Positions 1 to 5,650 of a stretch of DNA of 15,679 bases are shown here, in pieces; positions within the stretch are counted from its first letter, which is position 1; every line of letters starts with the position of its first letter. The notes beneath the pieces were generated by a model. The model saw only the letters and a program-made list of their open reading frames with translations, ran no database searches and was not told where the DNA came from. The stretch is from DASPTB01 sp035623615 (GTDB taxonomy: Bacteria > Actinomycetota > UBA4738), in assembly GCA_035623615.1 (NCBI GenBank), contig DASPTB010000010.1:1-15679 (forward strand), written 5' to 3'. Position numbers and translations under genes: made by a program.

Positions 1-1113
1 CCCCGCCTCGGCCCGGCGGCGCTGTCGCACTCGCCACACCAGGAACGTCAGGAGGCCGATGAGCTCCTGCGGGATGTAGGTGAGCGCACGCCACACGAGA
101 TCGGCCGCGAGCGCGTCGCTGCTGGACGCGCCGAACAGCGCGAGGATTCCGGTGATCGCGGCGTCCACCGTGCCGAGCCCGCCGGGCGTGAGGGGGATGA
201 AGCTCGCCAGGCGGCCGAAAGCGAATGCCGCGAACGCCTCCGCGAAGGTGGTGTGAGTGGGCTCGCCGACCTGCACGCCGCGAAGCGCGATGTAGAGCAC
301 CATGAACGACGACAGCTGCATCAGGAAGTTCGTGAGCGTCAGCAGCCCCCACCGGCCTCGGATCACGTTCACCGTCGACCCGCGGAAGCTGACCAGAGCG
401 TCTCCGATGCGGAGCGCCATCGGGTGGTGCACGATCTTCAGCACCCAGTTCAAGACACGATCGACGAAGTCGCCGATCACGCGCGCTTCGTGGTCGCTCT
501 TCAGGACCAGCCCGAGCAGGAGGCCGCCGACCGCGATCACCGCCACACCGATGAGCGCGAGCCACGCGGCCTTCGACGTCGCCTGGCCGCTGAACACCAG
601 GAGGATCACGGACACGACCGGCAGCGCGAGCGTCGCGATCAGGTTCCAGACCGTGTTGATCGCGATGCCGGCCGCGGACACTGCGCTGTCGACCCCGTAG
701 GACTCGAGCATCGCGTATTGCACGCCCAGCCCGATCGCACCGCCGACCGCGGGGATGCCGTTGCTGATCGCGTACGAGGTCTGCCGGACGCTGAACGCCG
801 GCCAGTACCGGAGCCCGGGGACCGCCGCTTGAAACGGCCAGACGTAGACGAGGATGTTGACGGCGCACGCGATCATCAGGGCGACGAGCCACGGCGCCGT
901 CATCTCCTTGATCGCGGTCCACGCGTCCTTGTAGCTCGCGAACTGGGGGAAGATCCCGAGGAACACGATCACGAGGACCGCCAGCGTGACGATCGCCCCG
1001 ACGATGGCCTTGCGCTTGGAAGCCTTCGCGGGAGCCCTCGTCGGAGCGGGTGCCGGTGCCGCGCCCGACGCCGCGACAGCGTCGGTGGACGGCGGCTCGC
1101 CCGGGTCGGCCAT
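1..1113 (-). CDS. Flippase-like / lysylphosphatidylglycerol synthase TM-domain protein (UPF0104), 3'-truncated
   Basis: This open frame runs from an ATG at 1113 to the window edge without a stop: 371 codons are visible and the C-terminus is missing. After a Pro/Ala-rich cytosolic N-terminus of about 35 residues there are alternating hydrophobic segments. Near residues 305-320 lies PLTPGGLGTVDAAI, the family hallmark of UPF0104/flippase-like proteins related to the membrane half of MprF. Members are polytopic inner-membrane proteins thought to move or anchor lipids; no soluble aminoacyl-transferase domain is visible, so synthase activity is not implied. The start is supported by a TAGGCT -10 box 7 bases upstream and the absence of a ribosome site, which suggests a leaderless mRNA. 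It lies 69 bases downstream of a co-oriented GT-C-like gene, consistent with a shared role in envelope glycolipids (inference). Confidence 0.88.
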   Translation of the reverse strand, partial: MADPGEPPSTDAVAASGAAPAPAPTRAPAKASKRKAIVGAIVTLAVLVIVFLGIFPQFASYKDAWTAIKEMTAPWLVALMIACAVNILVYVWPFQAAVPGLRYWPAFSVRQTSYAISNGIPAVGGAIGLGVQYAMLESYGVDSAVSAAGIAINTVWNLIATLALPVVSVILLVFSGQATSKAAWLALIGVAVIAVGGLLLGLVLKSDHEARVIGDFVDRVLNWVLKIVHHPMALRIGDALVSFRGSTVNVIRGRWGLLTLTNFLMQLSSFMVLYIALRGVQVGEPTHTTFAEAFAAFAFGRLASFIPLTPGGLGTVDAAITGILALFGASSSDALAADLVWRALTYIPQELIGLLTFLVWRVRQRRRAEAG

Positions 1114-1120
1114 GGCCGTC

Positions 1121-1126
1121 AGCCTA
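1121..1126 (-). promoter_or_regulatory. Leaderless-type -10 box (TAGGCT) for the flippase-like gene
   Basis: On the minus strand TAGGCT is followed by 7 bases and then the ATG at 1113, so transcription would begin at or next to the start codon. No Shine-Dalgarno sequence can fit in that space. This geometry matches the TANNNT boxes of leaderless actinobacterial genes. No clear -35 box is seen; instead an inverted repeat abuts the box. Confidence 0.55.
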
Positions 1127-1149
1127 CCGTCCCGATGATCCCGGGACGG
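1127..1149. repeat. 8-bp perfect inverted repeat next to the -10 box (operator or terminator)
   Basis: CCGTCCCG at 1127-1134 is perfectly complementary to CGGGACGG at 1142-1149, with a 7-base loop. On the minus strand it lies 34 bases after the stop of the GT-C-like gene and immediately before the -10 box of the flippase-like gene. It could be a GC-rich terminator for the first gene (there is no T-tract) or a protein-binding operator covering the promoter spacer of the second. The symmetry is directly visible; either role is inference. Confidence 0.45.
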
Positions 1150-1182
1150 GGATTCCCGGCTGCCGTGGGGAGGTGCCGGGGT

Positions 1183-2583
1183 TCACCAATAGGTATAGAG
1201 AAGGAGCTGGATGAGCAGCGCTTGACCGAGCGAGCCCGCGAGCACTCCCCGCAGGTATCCGGAGTCGGCCGCGTTCGGCCCCCGGGCTTCGTCGAGTCTG
1301 CGCGCATCGAGCAACGACTCGAGCCCCATCCCCGCAACCGCGGCAAGCGGCGGGATGAAGAACAGCCATATGTGGTCGACCTCGCCGAGGAACACTCCGC
1401 TGAGCGTCGACAATGCCAGTACGCCGATCAGCACCGTCTCGAACCCGTAGCGCCCCGTCCGCCACGCCACCCGCGTCCATGACGCGACCAGCGCCGTTTG
1501 CACGACGCCCCCGGCCCAGAGGAACGCCGGGATGTTGGCGACCACCCAATAGAGGTACGGGCGGGCCCGCGACGGGTCGTGGTAGTTCGCGCGGGACGCG
1601 GCCCGGAAGTCTGCGACGAGGTTCATCCCGAGGGCGAGCCGCAGCACCAGGTACCCGGCCACGAGGCCCACGAGGATCCAGCAGGCTCGGATCAGGCCCG
1701 TCCTGACAGTTGCCGTCCCGTCCCGCCACGCGACCACGCCCACACCGATCGCGAAGAAGGCGAGGACGAACGCTCCGAAGGTGAAGCTGAAGGCGATCGC
1801 CCACAGCACGCCGGCGGCCGCCGCCCACCCCGCGGATCGGGGGAAGCGCACGAGCGCCGCGAGCGCACAGGCCATCACCGTCATGAAGACGGCGTCCATC
1901 GACGTCGCCGAGTAGATGAGCACGCCCGGCGCGCAGACGAACAGCAGCGTCGCCAGCCGCGCACCCCGCTCGTCGGCGAGCGACCGCGCGATGGCGTACG
2001 TCGGAACAGCGCCTGCGACGCCGACGAGCGCAACGAACAGCGACACGCCGAGCACGCTTCCGCCGGTCATTTTCCACAACAGCCACAGGAACAGCACGGC
2101 GCTCGGCCCGTGCGTGGCCGCGTGCAACGACAGCCCGGAGCCGAGGTGGGGGAACTGCGCAGCGAACGCTCGCGGCCCCAGCTCGCGCACGAGCGGCACG
2201 CTCGCGTAGTACTCGAGCGGGCGGCGGAACGGAGCGCTGATCGCCGCGAGGCCGTGCGCCTCGGCGGCCATCGTCACCGTGATCGCCATGCCGATCGCCA
2301 CCACGGTCACCAGGAACGCCGTGCGAGGCCACTCGAGTGCCGGTGGGAACACCACCACACCGACGGCGATCGCGACGACCGCGAGCGGCAGCCACGGCCC
2401 GATACTCGGATGCAGCTGCGCGAGCAGCGGCGGGACGTCACCGGCGAACGCCTTCTTCGCCCACGGGATCGCCTGCGACACAGCCATCGACCCGATCAAC
2501 ACGACCGTGACGAGCACGTAGGGCGGATGGGCCTCGGCCGAGGCCGGCCGATTCGGGTCCTTCACGCTGTGCGCAGTGCCCAT
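1183..2583 (-). CDS. GT-C-like polytopic membrane glycosyltransferase candidate
   Basis: A 466-residue protein with a short soluble N-terminus (about 20 residues) followed by roughly ten or more hydrophobic segments almost to the C-terminus. The first large loop (about residues 112-160) carries RRPLEYYAS and a HAATHGPSAVLFLW stretch, and a late loop carries EVDHIWLFFIPPL from residue 401. This layout resembles actinobacterial polyprenyl-phosphate-sugar-dependent glycosyltransferases of the GT-C/GT39-like superfamily. I do not see an unambiguous catalytic acidic pair in the first loop, so sugar transfer is a family-level inference. The ATG start at 2583 is supported by a TAGAGT -10 box 36 bases upstream; the ribosome site is weak. 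It is divergent from the holin-like gene and followed by the flippase-like gene, so the two may act on the same lipid-linked sugar. Confidence 0.68.
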   Translation of the reverse strand: MGTAHSVKDPNRPASAEAHPPYVLVTVVLIGSMAVSQAIPWAKKAFAGDVPPLLAQLHPSIGPWLPLAVVAIAVGVVVFPPALEWPRTAFLVTVVAIGMAITVTMAAEAHGLAAISAPFRRPLEYYASVPLVRELGPRAFAAQFPHLGSGLSLHAATHGPSAVLFLWLLWKMTGGSVLGVSLFVALVGVAGAVPTYAIARSLADERGARLATLLFVCAPGVLIYSATSMDAVFMTVMACALAALVRFPRSAGWAAAAGVLWAIAFSFTFGAFVLAFFAIGVGVVAWRDGTATVRTGLIRACWILVGLVAGYLVLRLALGMNLVADFRAASRANYHDPSRARPYLYWVVANIPAFLWAGGVVQTALVASWTRVAWRTGRYGFETVLIGVLALSTLSGVFLGEVDHIWLFFIPPLAAVAGMGLESLLDARRLDEARGPNAADSGYLRGVLAGSLGQALLIQLLLYTYW

Positions 2584-2619
2584 GGGACGTCCGAGGGAGC
2601 AGGTCGGTGGATGCAGGCC

Positions 2620-2625
2620 ACTCTA
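2620..2625 (-). promoter_or_regulatory. -10 box (TAGAGT) for the GT-C-like gene
   Basis: On the minus strand TAGAGT sits 36 bases before the ATG at 2583, giving a 5' leader of about 30 bases. It shares the 105-base divergent intergenic region with the leaderless-type promoter of the holin-like gene. No convincing -35 element is seen. Confidence 0.4.
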
Positions 2626-2676
2626 TCCCGCACCGGACGGCCGGGCGGCCCGAGGTGGGCGTTCTACCTGCGGTGC

Positions 2677-2682
2677 TAGGGT
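2677..2682 (+). promoter_or_regulatory. Leaderless-type -10 box (TAGGGT) for the holin-like gene
   Basis: TAGGGT is followed by six bases (CTTCGC) and the ATG at 2689. No ribosome site is present in the preceding 25 bases. The arrangement predicts an mRNA starting at the A of the ATG. Confidence 0.55.
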
Positions 2683-2688
2683 CTTCGC

Positions 2689-3165
2689 ATGGCCACGGGA
2701 ACCGGACTCCGGGACGCGGTGAGCGAGGTCGCGCGGCGCGCGTCGGCGGTCCTGCGCCTGCAGACCGAGCTGGCGAAGGCCGAGCTCGCGAAGACGGGAA
2801 AGAATGCCGCCGCCGGAGCCGGGCTCGCGATCGGCGCCGCGTTCTTCGCCGTGTTCGCCTTCGCGCTGCTCACCGCGCTCCTTGTCGCCGCGCTCGCGCT
2901 CGTGCTGCCCGTGTGGCTCTCGATCCTGATCATCATGGTCCTGTACTTCGTCGTGGTCGGCGTCCTGATCTTGCTTGCACGCGCCCGTTTCCGGCGGGCC
3001 AACGGCACTCCTCTCGCCAAGGAGCAGGCACGGATCACCAAGGAAGCACTGGGATTCGCCCAAACGGCGAACGGCACGTCGGGCGCGCCGGCTGTGGTGA
3101 CGCCGAGCGTCGCGCCGATCACGCCGCCCGCCGCCGATCCGGGTCGAACCGATGGCGCAGTCTGA
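2689..3165 (+). CDS. Holin-superfamily-III-like membrane protein (actinobacterial phage_holin_3_6 type)
   Basis: A 158-residue protein. An amphipathic N-terminus (residues 1-40, with LQTELAKAELAKTGKNAA) leads into two long hydrophobic segments at about 41-71 and 74-97, a basic patch at 98-104 and an Ala/Pro/Thr-rich soluble tail. This is the layout of the chromosomal actinobacterial proteins called phage holin family (superfamily III, Phage_holin_3_6). Despite the name they are common outside prophages and their function is largely unknown; I see no endolysin or phage genes here, so a lysis role is not supported. The start is set by the TAGGGT box six bases upstream. Its 3' end overlaps the next gene by 14 bases, implying a two-gene operon. 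Confidence 0.78.
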   Translation: MATGTGLRDAVSEVARRASAVLRLQTELAKAELAKTGKNAAAGAGLAIGAAFFAVFAFALLTALLVAALALVLPVWLSILIIMVLYFVVVGVLILLARARFRRANGTPLAKEQARITKEALGFAQTANGTSGAPAVVTPSVAPITPPAADPGRTDGAV

Positions 3166-3394
3166 CGCCACGCCGGCCGCCAACGGTCAGCGCAAGCGGC
3201 CGCCGCCGCGCCCGGTCGGCGACATCATCAACGACCTCGGCAGGGAGCGCGAAGGACTCGTCGAGGCGGTCGACCAGCTCAAGCTCGAGGCGCAGGCGAC
3301 GCGGGAGCGGTTCATCTCCGCGCGCACGGCCGCGATCGCCGGCGGCGCCCTGCTCTCGCTGATCCTGCTCCGCCGCAGGCGCAAGCATCGCTGA
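3152..3394 (+). CDS. Small single-span membrane protein (DUF3618-like layout)
   Basis: An 80-residue protein whose ATG lies inside the last codons of the holin-like gene (14-base overlap). It has a basic, proline-rich N-terminus, a charged helical middle (IINDLGREREGLVEAVDQL, predicted coiled coil at about residues 24-50), one hydrophobic segment (about 57-73) and a C-terminus of Arg/Lys residues (RRRRKHR) that would anchor on the cytosolic face. The layout resembles DUF3618-type proteins, which often accompany holin-like genes in Actinomycetota, but the match is by architecture only. Function is unknown; it probably works with the upstream membrane protein. The overlap argues that it is translated by coupling, since no independent ribosome site is obvious. 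Confidence 0.68.
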   Translation: MAQSDATPAANGQRKRPPPRPVGDIINDLGREREGLVEAVDQLKLEAQATRERFISARTAAIAGGALLSLILLRRRRKHR

Positions 3395-3425
3395 CGAAGC
3401 GAGCGGCGGGGCAACGAGCGCGCAA

Positions 3426-3785
3426 CTACGGGGGCGGGACGCAGGCCGTCCCGTTGACCGTTCCCGGCGGAATGGACCCGTAGCTCACGATCGTCACCAC
3501 GGTCCAGGAGAGCACGGGCGTGCCGCCCGGGGGTCGCTGCGCGATCACCCGGCCGGCGTACGTCAGGCACGTCCGCACCGAAAGCGGCTGCACCGCGACC
3601 TGATAGCGCAGCCCGACGGCGGTCAGTCGCGCCGTCGCTTCGGCGCGCTGCGTCCCGACGAGGTTGGGCACCACGATCTGGCTGGATGCGGGCCGACCGC
3701 AGCCGGCCGTGAGAACCCCCACCACGAGAATCGCCGCAAGCCGCACGACGGGACCAGCGCGTCCCCCGCCCGGCCGGACACTCAT
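3426..3785 (-). CDS. PASTA-domain lipoprotein
   Basis: The chosen ATG at 3785 overlaps the stop of the TfoX-like gene as ATGA; a longer in-frame extension to 3887 would lie inside that gene and is rejected. The 119-residue product has a signal peptide with lipobox LTAGC (lipidated Cys29), then one PASTA-like domain at about residues 36-104, beginning IVVPNLVGTQRAEATARL and containing QRPPGG before a VVTIVSYG strand. PASTA domains bind muropeptides or beta-lactam-like ligands in PknB kinases and PBPs, so a periplasmic or outer-face peptidoglycan role is plausible. Cys73 and Cys115 could form a disulfide. It is unusual for a PASTA domain to stand alone as a lipoprotein. It converges with the plus-strand gene ending at 3394, 31 bases away. 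Confidence 0.78.
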   Translation of the reverse strand: MSVRPGGGRAGPVVRLAAILVVGVLTAGCGRPASSQIVVPNLVGTQRAEATARLTAVGLRYQVAVQPLSVRTCLTYAGRVIAQRPPGGTPVLSWTVVTIVSYGSIPPGTVNGTACVPPP

Positions 3786-4120
3786 CTCTTCTTGGCGGGC
3801 AGCGACCGCGCGTACGCCGTTCCCACGCCGACCCATTTCGCGAGCCGGCGCTTGGTTCCCACGTCCTTCGTGTCGACGCGCAACCACCCCCGCATCTCGC
3901 GACCGCGCATCTCGACCAGCCGGGCGGGCGTCTTCGCGACCAGCGCGTCGGACTCGTCGGGGTCGCAGCGGACCATGACCCCACCCTGCCCACTCGCCGC
4001 GATCGCCATGTTTCCGCGGACGAGGAAGGCGAGCCCGCCGAACATCTTCTGCTCGGTGACGCCCTTCTCGCCGGCGATCAGCTCGCGGATGCGCTCGGCC
4101 ACGTCCTCGTCGTAGGCCAC
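3782..4120 (-). CDS. TfoX N-terminal-domain protein
   Basis: A 112-residue protein starting at GTG 4120. It matches the TfoX N-terminal domain family: an opening helix (DEDVAERIRELIAG), the signature EQKMFGGLAFLVRGNMA at residues 23-39, then GVMVRCDP and a C-terminal helix region followed by a basic end. The C-terminal TfoX domain of the proteobacterial competence regulator is absent, as is normal for the many single-domain actinobacterial homologues, so a role in competence should not be assumed. The GTG is supported by a TACGAT -10 box exactly 7 bases upstream (leaderless type). Its stop overlaps the start of the PASTA lipoprotein, so the two should be co-expressed. Confidence 0.88.
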   Translation of the reverse strand: MAYDEDVAERIRELIAGEKGVTEQKMFGGLAFLVRGNMAIAASGQGGVMVRCDPDESDALVAKTPARLVEMRGREMRGWLRVDTKDVGTKRRLAKWVGVGTAYARSLPAKKR

Positions 4121-4127
4121 GCTTCAG

Positions 4128-4133
4128 ATCGTA
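4128..4133 (-). promoter_or_regulatory. Leaderless-type -10 box (TACGAT) for the TfoX-like gene
   Basis: On the minus strand TACGAT is followed by 7 bases and the GTG at 4120, leaving no room for a ribosome site. It supports GTG as the true start and would drive the TfoX/PASTA pair. Confidence 0.5.
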
Positions 4134-4198
4134 CGGCCATCACGACGTCCCTCGCACCCACGAGGTCAGCAGCTCCAGAGACCAGGTATTTCGGTCGA

Positions 4199-4223
4199 TA
4201 CACTCGTCCGGACGGAAAGGAAG
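4199..4223 (+). promoter_or_regulatory. -10 box (TACACT) and ribosome site for the DIP1984-type gene
   Basis: TACACT at 4199-4204 is followed by a short leader and a purine-rich ribosome site (GGAAAGGAAG, 4214-4223), six bases before the ATG at 4230. No -35 box stands out. Unlike several neighbours, this gene has a conventional leader. Confidence 0.55.
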
Positions 4224-4229
4224 CCAGCC

Positions 4230-4697
4230 ATGAAACTCGCCGAGGCGCTCATCCTGCGCTCTGACCGCAAGCGGACCTACGAGCAGCTGAAAGGCCGCGC
4301 GCAAGCCAGCGCTCGCCACCAGGAGGGCGAAACGCCACCCGAAGACGCGAACTCGCTCCTCGCCGGCGCACAGGAGGCGCTGACGGAGCTCGAGGATCTG
4401 ATTCGACAGATCAACGCGACCAACGCGTCCGCCACCGTCGAAGATGGTCAGACCCTGACCGCCGCGCTGGCGGAACGCGACGTGTTGCGACTGCGCTACT
4501 CGCTGCTCACCTCGGTGGCGGACGCCGCCGCCGGACGCAACCAGCAGGCTCGGCAGATTCGTAGCGAGCTCACGTTCGTGACCGCGGTGTCCGTCCGGGA
4601 TCTGCGCAGCGCCGCGGACGACATCGCGAAGCGGCACCGGGAACTGGATGCGCGCATCCAGGAGGCCAACTGGAGGGTGGATCTCGTCGAAGACTGA
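4230..4697 (+). CDS. DIP1984 family protein
   Basis: A 155-residue, highly charged, probably all-helical soluble protein beginning MKLAEALILRSDRKR, then QLKGRAQASARHQEGETPPE, ELEDLIRQINATNA (residues about 53-66) and LTAALAERDVLRLR (about 75-88). These blocks are the recognisable core of the DIP1984/DUF6847 family, sometimes labelled septicolysin, which occurs widely in bacteria with no established biochemical role. The length is typical for the family. The ATG is well supported by an AAGGA ribosome site and an upstream TACACT box. It is monocistronic, divergent from the TfoX-like gene and convergent with the 65-residue ORF ending at 4947. No membrane or signal segment is seen. Confidence 0.85.
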   Translation: MKLAEALILRSDRKRTYEQLKGRAQASARHQEGETPPEDANSLLAGAQEALTELEDLIRQINATNASATVEDGQTLTAALAERDVLRLRYSLLTSVADAAAGRNQQARQIRSELTFVTAVSVRDLRSAADDIAKRHRELDARIQEANWRVDLVED

Positions 4698-4741
4698 AGC
4701 CTCGAGTCGGTAGGAAGTTGGGCAGGGCGAGCACGCGCCCC

Positions 4742-4808
4742 GCACCGAGGGCGAATCGGTGCATGGCCGGTCGCGCTGAGGCGCAGCGTCGGACGGTTCG
4801 AATCCGTC
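4742..4808 (+). other. Three successive hairpins, the last a tRNA T-arm-like stem-loop
   Basis: Three stem-loops follow one another in the 249-base gap: GCACCGA/TCGGTGC with a 7-base loop (4742-4762), CGCTG/CAGCG with a 5-base loop (4774-4788), and GACGG-TTCGAAT-CCGTC (4792-4808), which has the exact size and loop consensus of a tRNA T-arm. I tried to build a tRNA around it and failed: the seven bases after the T-like stem (ACCCGCA) have no upstream acceptor partner, and neither upstream hairpin gives a legal anticodon arm with T33. It could be a decayed tRNA, an attachment-site scar, a structured RNA, or a terminator region downstream of the DIP1984-type gene. Confidence 0.35.
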
Positions 4809-4814
4809 ACCCGC

Positions 4815-4843
4815 ACGGTGCACACACTGCCGGGACGGTGCAC
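4815..4843. repeat. Direct repeat ACGGTGCAC, two copies 20 bp apart
   Basis: ACGGTGCAC occurs at 4815-4823 and 4835-4843, a 20-bp offset close to two helical turns, and each copy contains the palindrome GTGCAC. A partial copy (CGGTGCA) lies at 4757-4763. The spacing would suit a dimeric regulator, but no promoter is evident next to it; both flanking genes end towards this gap. Function unknown. Confidence 0.35.
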
Positions 4844-4946
4844 GGTTACCGGGAACAGGGCACCTGGCATCACCGCGTGCTGACTGGCCGACGACCGAGG
4901 GTGGGTACGGGGACTCTCGAGGCCGCTCGTCGACGCGAGGAGCCAG

Positions 4947-5144
4947 CTACCTGTTCACGCGGTGCGCGGTCTGGTTGTCCACCCACTCGGGAGGAAACTG
5001 CTCCTCGGCGGCGCCCTCGGAGGGTTCCTCGTCCACCGCCTGTGGCTCCGCAGGCTCGTGACCGTGACCGGTCAGGAGCCACCACCTGCGCCGGCGCTCC
5101 GAGCGCGTCGAGCGCGTCCCGTTCGAAGGATTGGTGGATCGCAT
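4947..5144 (-). CDS. Small hypothetical protein, basic N-terminus and acidic C-terminus
   Basis: A 65-codon ORF whose ATG at 5144 is preceded by a very strong ribosome site (GAGGAGGGG, complement of 5151-5159) six bases away. An upstream in-frame start at 5183 would overlap the previous gene and ignores that site, so the shorter form is chosen. The protein is charge-polarised: residues 1-20 are rich in Arg/Ser (RSERRRRWW at 15-22) and residues 30-55 are rich in Glu/Pro/Ala, ending near FPPEWVDNQTAH. There is no membrane segment and I do not recognise a family. It lies 25 bases after the 2TM-domain gene and is probably its operon partner. Confidence 0.55.
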   Translation of the reverse strand: MRSTNPSNGTRSTRSERRRRWWLLTGHGHEPAEPQAVDEEPSEGAAEEQFPPEWVDNQTAHRVNR

Positions 5145-5150
5145 CGCGAT

Positions 5151-5159
5151 CCCCTCCTC
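5151..5159 (-). promoter_or_regulatory. Strong ribosome site fixing the start of the 65-codon gene
   Basis: On the minus strand GAGGAGGGG is followed by six bases and the ATG at 5144. It falls between the stop of the 2TM-domain gene (5170) and the small gene, which is the main evidence that this short ORF is translated. Confidence 0.6.
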
Positions 5160-5169
5160 TATCTCTTTG

Positions 5170-5460
5170 TCACCGCCGCTCACGGCGCCTGAGCATCTCC
5201 ATCTCGCGGCGGATCCGGTCCTCGTCCGGCTCGTCGGCCCGGTACACGTCCCACGCGTTCAACACGACGCCGATCCCCCACCCGATGATGGGGAAGATCG
5301 GCCAGAAGAACCCCGACCCCGTCACCGCCCAGATCGCCACGATGAACGCGTTCACCAACACATAGACCAGCAGGTGTCCCTGGAAGTCGCGCTTCTTCTT
5401 GAGGCGCCGGATCGCCTGCTCGCGGAGCGCCTCGTCCGTCCGCTCGTCGAGTTGCCTCAC
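5170..5460 (-). CDS. 2TM domain-containing protein
   Basis: A 96-residue protein beginning at GTG 5460, with a GAGAGGGG-type ribosome site about six bases upstream. A charged N-terminal helix (EALREQAIRRLKKKRDFQGH, residues 10-29) leads into two hydrophobic helices at about 30-46 and 51-68, separated by a short GSGFF turn, then a charged tail (EDRIRREMEMLRRRERR). The block RRLKKKRDFQGHLLVYVLVN followed by FWPIFPIIGWGIG is typical of the 2TM domain family (PF13239), small membrane proteins or domains often found with sensor kinases or transcription factors. Here it stands alone with a small partner gene and no kinase nearby. It is divergent from the ABC exporter genes across a 190-base intergenic region. 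Confidence 0.82.
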   Translation of the reverse strand: MRQLDERTDEALREQAIRRLKKKRDFQGHLLVYVLVNAFIVAIWAVTGSGFFWPIFPIIGWGIGVVLNAWDVYRADEPDEDRIRREMEMLRRRERR

Positions 5461-5612
5461 CTCGCCCCCTCTCTTCCGCTTCCGACTTCATCCTCGCCGG
5501 GGAGCGGACGCGGCCCACGGCCGAACGGCCCCTCGTGCGACGGGCCTCCGGACCGCGCACCCGGCCGAATCCCGCGCGAACCTTGCCCACGCCCGATCCG
5601 AGTCGGGAGGCC

Positions 5613-5644
5613 TAGGCTCTGCTCAGACGACGCCCGCGGGAGAG
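5613..5644 (+). promoter_or_regulatory. -10 box (TAGGCT) and ribosome site for the polyketide-exporter-like operon
   Basis: TAGGCT at 5613-5618 is followed by a leader of about 25 bases and a GGGAGAG ribosome site (5638-5644) six bases before ATG 5651. This supports the 5651 start over the longer open frame that extends upstream. No regulator gene (for example TetR or MarR) is adjacent and no clear operator is seen in the 190-base divergent region. Confidence 0.45.
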
Positions 5645-5650
5645 CGACCG

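Noticed and set aside
253..1482. A 409-codon plus-strand frame spanning the flippase-like gene and part of the GT-C-like gene.
   Set aside because: It crosses two real minus-strand genes and their promoter, and its translation is low-complexity Arg/Asp/His/Glu text typical of antisense shadows.
2689..3165. Holin-like gene as evidence for a prophage.
   Set aside because: No endolysin, portal, tail, capsid or integrase gene is present, and this holin-like family is common on actinobacterial chromosomes outside phages.
3786..3887. Longer start for the PASTA lipoprotein (to 3887).
   Set aside because: It would run inside the TfoX-like gene and bury the signal peptide; the ATGA overlap at 3785 gives a lipobox at the right distance from the start.
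4718..4816. A complete tRNA gene around the T-arm-like hairpin, including long-variable-arm (Leu/Ser/Sec) forms.
   Set aside because: No upstream strand pairs with ACCCGCA to form an acceptor stem, no legal anticodon arm with T33 exists, and the spacing between hairpins is too long for a variable arm.
5399..5650. N-terminal extension of the first ABC ATPase upstream of 5651.
   Set aside because: The conserved fold begins right after 5651, a ribosome site and -10 box lie just upstream of it, and the extension would overlap the divergent 2TM gene.
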